From assembly GCA_030562195.1 (NCBI GenBank), contig JAUJPP010000003.1, positions 14,043,398-14,107,397 on the forward strand: a stretch of DNA of 64,000 bases, written 5' to 3'. A program made the position numbers and the translations under genes. A model generated the notes under the pieces. The model saw nothing but the letters and a program-made list of their open reading frames with translations, was not told where the DNA came from and did no database searches. The DNA is from Nipponacmea schrenckii (taxonomy: Eukaryota; Mollusca; Gastropoda; Lottiidae). Shown piece after piece: positions 45,315 to 58,841 of this stretch; position 1 is the stretch's first letter, and each line of letters begins with the position of its first letter.

Positions 45315-45680
45315 CATACTATACCCACCCATTCCAACTAACATACCTCCCATCATACCATACCTACCCATTACAACATACCATATTTACCCATTACAAC
45401 TGGCATACCTCCCATCACACCATACCCACCCATTACAACTTGCCTATCATACAATCTACCAGTTACACTTGCATACCTCCCATCATACCATACCCACCCA
45501 TTCCAACTGGCCTATCATACAATCTACCAATTCCACTAAGCATACCTCCCATCATACCATACCCACCCATTCCAACTAGCGAACCTCCTATCATACCATA
45601 CCCACCTATTACAACAGGCCTAGCATACAATCTACCAATTCCACTAACCATGTCTCCCATCATACCATACCAACCCATTA
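45315..45680 (-). repeat. about 69-bp minisatellite; minus strand reads Gly-Met-Tyr-rich
   Basis: Units of CATACCTCCCATCATACCAT, ACCCACCCATTCCAACTGG and CTATCATACAATCTACCAAT repeat with a period near 69 bp, with half units. The minus strand 45678-45463 is open and reads GGYGMMGGMLSGIGRLYDRP repeats. Short gene fragment or pure satellite cannot be told apart from this sequence. Confidence 0.75.
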
Positions 45681-46084
45681 AATGTCCTTCCTACTTTCAA
45701 TAAGGATATTTATTTTACTGTATAGAATTAACTTGTTCCTTTTAGATCCAACAATGGTAGTGCCATTAAATTTCTAATAAATTCGTATACTCCTTTGCGA
45801 TTATTATATCTTCCCTGTAGGCCAGCAGCTTGAACTTTTCTCCATAAACACTGCAACCAGTTAAAGACACACCCTTGTTCATTTGAAGCCATCACAGTAG
45901 CTGATCAAAGATTAACAGGTTTATTATTTTAACAGGTATTTATTTGTTTTTACAGTGCTTTTAATGTGATATCTTATGTACATTTAGTCTCTCATAATTC
46001 TTACTAGAATGGCGATTGTTTACACAACTTATTTTAACTTGTATGAAAATTCTTTTTTGTTTGTAAAAAATTGGTTACAGAATT

Positions 46085-46650
46085 AAATATAAAATACTAT
46101 TTCTTACTTTTAAACGTATCAACAATATTGCTCCACCTTATTTATCTTCCTTTATTGAACTGTATATGCCAGGACGCTCATTAAGATTTTCTGCAGACAA
46201 ATTTAAATTAGTCGAACGTAAAGTTAATTTGGTTGGTTATGGTGAACGTAGTTTTTATTATCAAGCACCCAAGCTGTGATACTCCCTAAAGTCTTAATAT
46301 TCGTTCACTTACATCTCTCAACACTTTTAAAAAAGATCTTAAAACACATCTTTTTAAAACTGCTTTTTATTAATAAATTTTAGGTTGATAATTAAGTAAT
46401 CATTTGTGTAATTTTGAATTATCAAACTATTTATATCCTTGTCCAATATCTTAATATTCCGGTAATTTTATGTTCCTTTTTTTATATTTTAATATAAGTT
46501 ATATAAGTTAATTTATATTGATGTCTCCCTATTTAATGTCCACGTAATTTTATATAAGTACACTTATTTTTTTATCTGTACAGTGCACTTGAACACCTAT
46601 AAGTGGAAGGTTGCACTGTAAATATTGTAATAATAATAATAATAATAATA
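46085..46650 (+). mobile_element. CR1/L2-type LINE 3' end with (TAA)n tail
   Basis: The translation reads FKRINNIAPPYLSSFIELYM, then PGRSLRFSADKF, then VNLVGYGERSFYYQAPKL. After small frame breaks it reads SLSTFKKDLKTHLFKTAFY. This is the classic last segment of CR1/L2 clade reverse transcriptases. It ends with CTTGAACACCTATAAGTGGA and TGCACTGTAAATATTG, then TAATAATAATAA (46627-46650). Calmodulin upstream sequence resumes directly after the tail, so its 3' boundary is exact. Confidence 0.85.
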
Positions 46651-46767
46651 CTTTCTAAGACTGATAAGGTGATTATGAATTAATTAATTTAAGGGATTAT
46701 CTAACATTGTTAGTAACCAATTGTTGTGGATTTACCCGTAGATTACTGTTGTCAATGACTACTTGAC

Positions 46768-46776
46768 TATATATAA
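46768..46776 (+). promoter_or_regulatory. TATA box of calmodulin copy 4
   Basis: TATATATAA, 140 bp before the start codon, behind the shared CAATGACTACTTGAC element. Confidence 0.65.
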
Positions 46777-46895
46777 CACACAAACACTCATATTTGACAA
46801 TTCAGTATACTTTTACATTAAAACCTCGGTTAGCAACGTTAGACAACTAATATACAGTTCTGCAAAAATTGTCACAATTTTAGACACCAAGTTAA

Positions 46896-47360
<465 letters not shown>

Positions 47361-47454
47361 GACTTATTTCTGTTTTAAAAGAGACAATTTAATGGAGCCA
47401 TAGTGATATTCTGTGATACTAGTATTCTAGAATTTAGATAATTTTACTCTATAT

Positions 47455-48345
47455 CATTTTATTAATTGCAATCCCATTTAAATTATTGTATATTTTTGTA
47501 ATTATTGTATATAACTGGAAATTCGAGTTGGTTCATTGCATATTATTATCCATATTTGTAAATAAATAGAAATAGACTATTCGTTATGACTTGGTATCGA
47601 TATATATGTCAGAATGTTTCAAAACAATTTTGGAAATTTCCTTGGGAGAACTGTCTCAGGTGTTTTATAAGCGTCTTGCGACAAGGCGAATCTGTATTCT
47701 ACATTATGAGCATTCTGCTCGTTTTCCCCAATATAGTACATGTAGAAAAGACGGTTTCCTAGCAAAATATTAAAGTTTGTTATAAAAACTACTTTGACTT
47801 GAACGCATCCTTGAGTTTTGAGAAGCAAATTATCATAAAATAATGTTAGCTATTGGCAATAGTTTTGAAATATTGTGTCTGGTTATTCAAACATATTATT
47901 GACGGTCGAGATAAAGGTTTGAGCTATTTATTCCCGTGTTCCTCCATAAATCTGATAATTTTTAAACATCAGAAGGCCTCAATTTGAAGTTCTAAACATA
48001 TATTAAAAGGGTCAAGAATTCAATCAGCCACTTTCCGAATAAAGTAGATTTTCAGGAACAATGAATCAAACGAACCACAGTTTGGTATGCTCAGTCTGGC
48101 AAAAACACAAACATGGCAATGATTTTCCAAAATAGCCTCCATGAACATGTTTTTCACCAATATCACCGACTATAAAAGAAATTGATTTCATGTGCTAAAT
48201 GTACTTTTTATTGGGCTATGAATGATGGAACATGTTTCAATATTGGATTTGGATCCCCATTCCAATTTGTTGAAAAATGATGAATCGTTCTGGAATATAC
48301 TCAGTTGATCTGAAATTTAAAGTATTTTTGTAGGTTGGTATGTTT
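47455..48345 (+). repeat. duplicated downstream block after calmodulin copy 4
   Basis: Matches the blocks after copies 1-3 as far as TTTTAGCTTGGCTACAAGAT. It has internal deletions, and is then replaced by a different reversed HINE element. Confidence 0.75.
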
Positions 48346-49162
48346 TAGCTTGGCTACAAGATGTTAATCTTTGCATGTGACCAATTTACTGCGCCTCTGA
48401 TGACCCTGTAATCAGTCGAAACTATCTGAGTTTAAAAAAAGGTTTAAACTTCAACATTATTTGAGCCAAATCCAAGATCTCATTAATATACATGGTCGCA
48501 CCCAATTGCATTAAAATCACACGAAAACTATAGTCTCTATCACATTCATAGGCTAGTTTGTCTAAGTCAAGAGCTATAAACAGTTTATTAAAAAATCCTC
48601 ACTATCGAACGTTTTCAGGATTTTCTTCATCTCACGTCACACCTGTGTAGCATTTCAAACTTGTCAAAGATTTAATTAATATAAATGTTGACACCAAGTT
48701 TCATTCAAATCAGATGAAAGCTGTTGTCTCTATGGAGTTCACGGGACAATTTCGACGCGTTTTGACTTAGTCAAGGGCAATAACACAAAACTTTTAATTT
48801 AATAATCGTTAATATCAAACTTGCCCAAGATCAATGGAATATAAATGATCACAGTAAATTTCATTCAAATCCATTGTAAACTGTAGTTTCACAATACCAA
48901 TTGTAGATGGTCGGGCGGAGAGGGCTGACGACAATTTCTACGCGTTTTGACTCAGTCAAGGAAATAAGTCAAAAATGGTTCGTCGAAAAATTGTCAATTT
49001 CAAACTTGTCCAAGATCAAATGAATATAAATCATCAAACTAATTTCCATTTAAATCCGATGAAAACTGTGTTTTTTATCGCGTTCGCAAGCTAATTGTGG
49101 GCGGTCGGACGGACAGGGCTGACGGCAATTAAATACGACAACGTTGTAATGTGGGCGTATAA
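48346..49162 (-). mobile_element. HINE-type element, reverse orientation, with a second monomer type
   Basis: Begins with the worn 3' end TTTTAGCTTGGCTACAAGAT. About four monomers of about 160 bp follow, containing ACGCGTTTTGACTTAGTCAA and CTTGCCCAAGATCAA (reverse of the katanin-intron monomer type rather than the MDM2 type). It ends GGACGGACAGGGCTGACGGC and GTGGGCGTATAAAA (about 49151). So at least two monomer subfamilies coexist. Confidence 0.7.
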
Positions 49163-49840
49163 AATGGGCGGATAATGCGGCCACAGGGTATTGGGTAAGA
49201 GAAATTGTTGCGACTGTTAATTCACCGCAAAACAACAGACAGCCAAAATATGACGCATATTTTTTTTCTTTAATTTCAGTCTGTTTTTATAGATTATTGA
49301 TACAAAAAAGTTGAGTGAACATATTTATATGATCCAAGAAAGTTTTGGGAAAACTGACATATACACAGTATTATGATCGCATAGGTATTCATTTCCTATT
49401 GATCGTATTATTTCCGCTTGTAATCTATAATTGAATAGAGATCCCATCTATACTATTTATTGCATATACACCCTTTGTGGGCAGCATATAGACGTTTATT
49501 CTCCTGATAATCCCTTCACCATGTTATTGCATTTCAGGCTCAATGCAATACGTTTTATTCTATACTTAATGGCAATGGCTATCGTAAACACAAATACATT
49601 ATTGCTGTATACGAATAAGGAAGCATTTCAAAAGAATACTTGTCTTAGAATAAATTCTTGTATATCCAAATTTGACAGAGTCGTAGATACAGCGTGTTAT
49701 CCCAATTAAAACCATTGTCGCCAATTTGTAAAGAGATATACTACCTTAAAAGAAAAAAGTAATTATAGGCTTATTAGCTAAATAGATTATCTAATATTAT
49801 TTTCCAACGAAAAGATTAACCTGTAGATTTCTGTTGTTAA
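49163..49840. other. intergenic before calmodulin copy 5
   Basis: No coding exon, repeat ends or RNA gene recognised. The open frame 49431-49709 has no family resemblance and no calmodulin-block similarity. Confidence 0.4.
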
Positions 49841-49855
49841 TGACTACTTGACTAC

Positions 49856-49863
49856 ATATATAA
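49856..49863 (+). promoter_or_regulatory. TATA box of calmodulin copy 5
   Basis: ATATATAA, about 115 bp before the start codon. TTAATGACTACTTGACTAC directly upstream is the same proximal element as in copies 2-4, so promoter homology extends to this copy. Confidence 0.6.
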
Positions 49864-49961
49864 CACCTAAATCACTGATATTTGACATTTAACTTCGGTG
49901 TTCAATACGGCCACAAGGTAACTTTCGAATTTCTATCACAAACGTTATATATCCTTTATAA

Positions 49962-50423
<462 letters not shown>

Positions 50424-50599
50424 ATTCAGGGTAACAGGACACAAACAGTGCCATTGTAATATTCTGTGATACAAATATTCGGATAAATTGATTTTCTATC
50501 ATTAAGGTGAACTTCTATATTTGCAATGACAGTCTGCATTGGTTAACATATAATAATACATGTACATTTGTAAATAAATATTGTCATGAAATTGTGAGT

Positions 50600-51219
50600 A
50601 CCAGTCGTTTTTTTAACATACTGTATATTGACCACAACTACCATGAGCGGCGCTTACACTGTCCTGTTTACAATGCATTGTTTTAAACTTGATTAGATTG
50701 CTGAGTCATCATTTAAGCTCTGTGTACGCTGGCAGTATTTCGGGAAACAATAGGACACAAAATAAGTGGGATAAACGATGTTTCCAAGAATATTGATAGT
50801 GTATACAGGCTAAAATATTTCTCATAAAAAGGCTACACAATTTGTGTCAGCTTGTTGCAAATAAATTGAAATGCAATTATTTGGATACATGTTTCAAAAT
50901 GAAGCCAATTAGCTTCAAGTTATCAGAACTATCTGTCTATCTACCATGGATTGAGTGTTATAGAAGATCAAGGTTTGGGAATGTTGTCCCTGTCCTAAGC
51001 AAATTTTTGTAGGAGGTTTGTCTCCCATCCTGGGATCCTTCAGAAGACAATTGATAAGCGCTATATGCTGTTCTTTAAACACGGCCTGCTTTCCCGCTCA
51101 TTTTCTGGACACATCTAGCCACAAGTATTTTAATTTGTATCCAACATTATTTCCTAGTGTATACAAGGCCTAAACTTATGTGTACAGTTTTTTTAAATTG
51201 TATCTAACCAAAAAAAAAA
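50600..51219. other. intergenic after calmodulin copy 5, nothing recognised
   Basis: AT-rich, no readable frames with family resemblance, ending in a poly(A) tract at about 51210-51222. Confidence 0.4.
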
Positions 51220-51224
51220 AAAAC

Positions 51225-51420
51225 CAAAACGCCCAATGTTGTATTTTGTCATTGATATATGCAAATGATTCGCCCTTACGGGAAGACAATCGCATCTAAA
51301 AACTAAATTGAATTAAATGGCAAGAAGCGTAAGAATTGCAATCTATTTTCCTTACTCTAAAAAAAAAATAAAACAAAACGCCCATTGTTGTATTTTGTAA
51401 TTGATATATGCAAATGATTC
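51225..51420. repeat. 47-bp direct repeat flanking a fragment of the calmodulin block
   Basis: CAAAACGCCCAATGTTGTAT and on to CAAATGATTC (51225-51271) recurs at 51374-51420 with two mismatches. Between them lies GCCCTTACGGGAAGACAATC, then AATGGCAAGAAGCGTAAG, a piece of the duplicated downstream block (compare about 33162-33215 and 38302-38362). Confidence 0.8.
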
Positions 51421-51747
51421 TTGAAAAACAGATATGAAAGTTTATGTTTGCTTAAAAGACGACGGCGCAAGCTATTGTAAACACAACGTATCTTTCTTTA
51501 TTCCATTGCATATTGTCTTTGTGACAACAAATAATAAAAATAAAAAACAATAATGTTTTTACTTGAAAATCTGATAAATATGCCAAAATCATCCGTGGAT
51601 AAGTATCAGATAAAAACTGACATAACAATTGGAAGACAATATAGACTTGAAGATCGAACATGCTTAAATGTTGTTATCTCCCTTGATGGAATTTAAAAGC
51701 GCCAAAAAAAAAATTTTTTTTTTCATTGATAAGTCCCAGACAACTTA

Positions 51748-51945
51748 GTCTGGGTGTCAGTAGACAGGAATATTCTTGGCGTCAGTAGACATGGTTAGTC
51801 TGAGCGTCAATAGACAGGAATAGTCTTAGCGTCAGTGGACAGGATTAGTCTGAGAGTCAACAGACAGGAATAGTCTTAGCGTGCATAGACAGTCCGGGCG
51901 CCAGTGAACAGTCTGAGGGTCAGTGGATAGGAATAATCTAAATTG
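51748..51945. repeat. short minisatellite, about 30-bp units
   Basis: About seven imperfect units of GTCAGTAGACAGGAATAGTC with TTAGC or TGAGC joints. No coding sense. Confidence 0.75.
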
Positions 51946-53407
<1,462 letters not shown>

Positions 53408-53840
53408 ACTGAACAGCCGTCAGATCAAACTCAATTGTTTGCTGTATGTTTAATGATTAATTCTACTGCGTTTTCATGAATTCTGTATTGATTGTCCCTG
53501 TTAAAGTTATTACATTACATATAGTATATTTCAGACTTTATATCAGAGAAAAATGAAAATGAAAATTCTAATGAGTCAAACATAATATATCTTAATTGAA
53601 AAATTAAACGAAGCCGACCTCTTTACATTAGGGGTGTACGCTGTTTAGCACATATTACCGTTGTTTCCACTGACCATTGTCCTCGTAATTAGTGACTAAT
53701 AACCTCAGTTAGAAGACCATATCATCACCAGTTTCACACCATACTTGTTTTGAGAGATTGTTGTGAAACTGAACGGTGCATCAAAATGACCCGAATATTC
53801 CCCAAAAAATCCAAGAAATTTTGTGGCAATTGGAAGTTCT
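53408..53840. other. 3' flank of calmodulin copy 6
   Basis: No homology seen to the 3' UTRs of copies 1-5. No other feature recognised. Confidence 0.4.
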
Positions 53841-53985
53841 CAATCGGTAGCGAGTTGGATTGTCATCTGTAAGCGATTAGGGGACATGGGTTCGAATACT
53901 CCCTGCCAGTGCTTCCGAGAGTAAAGAGTCGGCTTTCACCCAACCTCTATTATAATAATTAGACTTACCTTCCATATATAAAATT
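53830..53985 (+). mobile_element. tRNA-derived SINE-like sequence
   Basis: A-box-like GGTAGCGAGTTGGA (53846-53859) and B-box-like GGGTTCGAATACTCC (53888-53902) lie at about tRNA spacing, followed by GTCGGCTTTCACCCAACCTC. The cloverleaf does not close convincingly, so it is not a tRNA gene. A tRNA-derived SINE is the likeliest reading. Confidence 0.5.
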
Positions 53986-54269
53986 ATTTTTAAAGTTTTC
54001 ATGGGACATAACTCATTGGTGAAAGTCTTTCTGTCTTAAATGATAGATAATATAAATATGTGAATTTGATATGTGAAGATTGTAGTAGAATTTTTCATTC
54101 TAGCTCTAATATCATACCTGCCTACCTTGGCACTATATCGCATGCCTGAAAATCAACAAGCTGTCGCCAAGTATTGGATTTTGTTTGTGACCAAAAGCAT
54201 AAAACTATGCAAGCTATGGAATATGGAATGGGGGATAACTAGCATTAAATGACATGACCGACCAATGTG

Positions 54270-55110
54270 GACTCGGTGTACCAATTCTTTTGCCATCTAT
54301 TTCCATGTTAAATCACGAAATTCAACCTTCTATAACTTTTTCCAGAAATCAGGGTGAAAACTTTCCAATGTGTCACAATCATGAAAGTCTGGCAAATACT
54401 TGGTTTCTGTACAGAAAATTCAATATAGCATGACCATGAAAATTTTGAACTAGTCAATGATATTAAAGCACAAGGCTACATTTTATCACTATTAAATATT
54501 TAAATTTCTTATAATCTCAGAAATTCTGAAAGAAAATGCAATTTCAGAAATCAAACTCCAAATCTAGACCAAAAATTTATCAAAAAAGGAGATGCAAAAA
54601 CACTCAAAGGAAGGGAGAAAAAGGGATTTCTAAAATTAGAACGGACTAAATTCGTTTATAAAAATCATTAACATAAAAAGTTTTACTGGACTAAGTCCAT
54701 GTAATTCATATAAGGATTCAGTCCACCAATTCAGTTGCCATCTGTTTCAATGTTAAATCACGTAATTCAACCTTTTTCCAGAAAACTTGTTGAAAACTTT
54801 TCAATATTTCACATGAAAGCCTAGCTAATGCTTTCACTACAAAAAATTCAATGTAGCATGACCATGAAAATTTTGAACTATTCAAAATGAAAGTAAACCA
54901 CTACATTTTATCAACACCCACTTGACTGTCACTGCACACAAAACCCCTATTTTTAGTAATTATCTTCCGCCAATCAAATTTTTCATTATCTCAGAAATTC
55001 TGAATGAACAGTCATTTTAAGACATCAGATTCCAAATCTAGACCATAAATTAGTCGAAAATGGGTATGCAAAACCCCAAAAGAAAGGGAGTAAGAGGGTT
55101 TCTAAAAATA
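54270..55110. repeat. two diverged tandem copies of a segment of about 450 bp
   Basis: TTTCCATGTTAAATCACGAA, AGCATGACCATGAAAATTTT and CCAAATCTAGACCA occur in the same order at about 54270-54660 and 54720-55130 with roughly one change in six. No frame or terminal repeats seen. Confidence 0.65.
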
Positions 55111-56270
55111 GCTCGGACATTTTTGTGGTCTGAGTCCAATTGCATGTATAGAAATACTGTAGACCTATATTGTAGTTGTCGCCAGTACCTTATCATTTTC
55201 AGCTACACACACATCTAGCTTTTTGGAGCAAAGATAAATCTAAAGATAAATGCAAAACACCCGTGGATTATCCTCTCAATTAATGTGTAGAATAATTGTT
55301 GATTAAATGAAGGAGTGCATGAATCAATGCAGTGTATATTTCAGCTAAAAACTGAATATAAAGTGCAGTGTTCTTGTTAATACTGTGAATGCTTGTCCCC
55401 AATATATCTAAGGTCCGTAAACATGTAGGTAATAGTAGTTTATTATTAATCATGTTATACTGAGGGTGACTAAAACCTGAAATCTTAAAACTGTAGTAGA
55501 AATTGATGGTACCTCGGCAATTTGGTTCTTGTGATTTTCATTGTACGGTTTTAGACATCATTGACTGAATATTCAAAGTAGCTACCATACAAATATGCAT
55601 ATTATTTAAGCCTTATAATACATGCATATATATCCATACAAATATGCATATTATTTAAGCCTTATAATACATGCATATATATATATATATATGCAGTACT
55701 TTCATGTAGTCTACATTGTTAATAGACAGATTGTATTTCATTAGCTCATCGAAGGTTTTTCAAATACGATAATTTATACGAGAGAAAAAAGAGTCGTCGC
55801 AGTAATTTCTTGTCCTGAATAACTTTGGTATAAATATTGATATCAAAACAAATAGGCTATTGTATAATAAATAATATTATTCTTAAAATAGTTGTAAAAA
55901 ATATAACATATACTTAATTGAAATAAAATCGGTAGCAGCTGCGCTACTCTTTTATTGATTTCGTTCATACTGATAATTGTGCTGTCCTTTTACACCTTCA
56001 TTAAGAATATATTAATACTATTTTACAAAAGAACATAATATTACATAATATTGACATGTTTCCAATATTTAGAACCCTTTAGCTAATTATATGTGAATGA
56101 AGACAGAAGATATAATTGATCTATAGAGCTGCCACGAGCAGTTTCTTTCTTGCAATTTTATTACAGTTTGTATTAAGAGCCAGGCTTCACTGGCGGGGAC
56201 AGCATTCGATAGAACCAGAACATTGCCACTGATTTCCAAGGTAACGTGTTCCGGTCGAGTCGTTTACACT
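55111..56270. other. upstream region of calmodulin copy 7
   Basis: Contains a 48-bp direct duplication of ATACAAATATGCATATTATT (55588 and 55637) followed by an (AT)n tract (55670-55692). No coding exon recognised. Confidence 0.5.
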
Positions 56271-56274
56271 TGGT

Positions 56275-56282
56275 TATAAATA
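56275..56282 (+). promoter_or_regulatory. TATA box of calmodulin copy 7
   Basis: TATAAATA, 114 bp before the start codon. Its promoter is unrelated to the other copies. Confidence 0.55.
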
Positions 56283-56364
56283 CAAAATTAGGAAGCAACA
56301 ACGTCAAATCATTAATTTGATAGACAACAGCTCGTGTTCGTCTTCTGCTTTCATCGATTTCTAG

Positions 56365-56838
<474 letters not shown>

Positions 56839-58235
56839 TGTATTCAGATAAATTAACAGACTTTAACTGGATTTCATTCAAAATTTTCGTGTCAAGGGTG
56901 TTTTGTTTCATTTTGGAAAAGGATAGAACGGTTTTATTTCTTTGTTATCGACATAAATGCCGTCCATGTGCTCGGTTTTTGTGCGCACAATATTCAAGGA
57001 GTTCAACAACGATGAGAAAGCTGTGTATTCATTAATTTGGCTTATTTACTAGAATCGAACTCTAGTATTGATCTTTGACTCGGTAACTATGGCAACTGGA
57101 CGCTCAAGCTAGATAACAAAGAAGTACATTATGGTATGCGTGCTCAATAATATGGAATCATTTTCTATCTTAGATATAATGTGAATATAATAGTATTTCA
57201 ATTTTATTTATTTATTTATTGCTTAGATTGTTCCTCTTTAATCACCGTATAAGACTCACATGTTTTGCAATTAGTATAAAACCTGAAAAGAAATATGTAT
57301 TATTATGAATAATGTATATGGGTAGTTTAATTGGGCTAAGCGATAATATAGGGTTTGTTATGCTATAAATATTGAAGGTATATAGCAACAAGACTATTGT
57401 TATATTCAATGGTTTGATTGAATACCAGTTCTCACCGCTCTCGTTAAAATATAGATATCACACACACGTCTAGATATTGGTTACTCTTAACAACAATGTA
57501 CATGTATTGATTAATAATACTGTAGACTATATTTGGTCACACTGAGTACCATATCTTGTTATCGATATCATATTTCCGTAATATGATAATTAGACATGAT
57601 ATGCATATTGAATTGAACATTCCTCAACTGAATTTCAATCATACAATGTTATAAGTGGTTGTTTAAAGAAACGGTATTTTTTGTGTGATACATTTCATGT
57701 TAATTATTTAAATATATTGTAAATTTGTCTAGTTTTAGAATCTTATGACGTCAATACTCACGACAAAAAAATGTAGCCAGTTTTTTGATAAATAAATGGC
57801 TTTTATCATACATGACTTGTATCGTGACCTAAAAATGTCCCCTATTAAGGCTCCCCTTGCCTTCATTGCTTGAACAAGGCACTTAAATATTTATTGAAAT
57901 GTTCATTTCAGTTCAATAGATCGAGCATGACCTTTGTCGAATGCAAAAAAGGTATCGATTTTGTACAGAACTGTGTCCCTACCTACTTTAACAAGATGTA
58001 CCACACATGGCAACGGTATGATACAGAGGACTGATATTGTTGTCAACTGTATTACCTACATCTCTATTCCAGTTTATCGATGAACTATCTTGTTACATAT
58101 AAAAGGAAAATTATCATAATTGTACTCCTTCATAATCAGTTTCGAACTAAATCTTTTGAAATCCTTCAAAATTACCAACTGAGACTTTTAACACCAAAAA
58201 ATAATGCCGACGTCTTAATATTTTATACAAAGAGA
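56839..58235. other. intergenic after calmodulin array, nothing recognised
   Basis: AT-rich, no exon with family resemblance, no paired repeats. The calmodulin-7 3' UTR lies in the first part; no clear AATAAA was fixed. Confidence 0.4.
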
Positions 58236-58239
58236 ATAT

Positions 58240-58720
58240 CACACCATTAAATATGAAGAAACGTCTCAGTATTCATATCAACTATATGTACCATTAAACA
58301 AGGCGTTATATTTACTTTATAGGAGCGTCCCAAGATATTATATCAGCTCTATATGGACGTTTTAGTAAATTTGCACTAAGTTATACTATTTAATATGATA
58401 GAGACGTCGCAATACTATTATCTTATTTCAACTCTATATTCTATTAAAGAAGACAGAGGCGCCTCAATATATAATATCAGCTCTGTTTATCAATAATCAA
58501 GACAGGGACGTCTCAATTTATTATATCAACTTTATATGGACTTTTTAGTATATTATATCAACTCTATAATATAGACTCTATATACCATTAGACAAGGCAG
58601 GTACCTCTGAATATATCAGATCTGTATACCATTAAACAAGACAGGGACATCTCAATATATAATATTAGCTCTGTATACCATTAAACCGGACAGGGACGTC
58701 TCAATAAATATGTGTCATTG
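58240..58720. repeat. degenerate minisatellite, about 55-65 bp units
   Basis: About eight loose copies of ACAGGGACGTCTCAATATAT, AATATCAGCTCTGTATACCA and TTAAACAAG. Spacing varies and the units are most alike toward the right end (58590-58710). Confidence 0.7.
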
Positions 58721-58841
58721 GTGACGTCTATAGGCTATATAGGTGACCAAAATCTATATCCCAAAACTAAATGAAATTGTGTTGAGGATCTGTCCTCATT
58801 TGCAGGAAATAAAAACAAGGGAGAGAAGTATGTATGATTTA

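Noticed and set aside
53846..53902. tRNA gene
   Set aside because: A- and B-box-like motifs are present but acceptor and anticodon stems do not pair convincingly.
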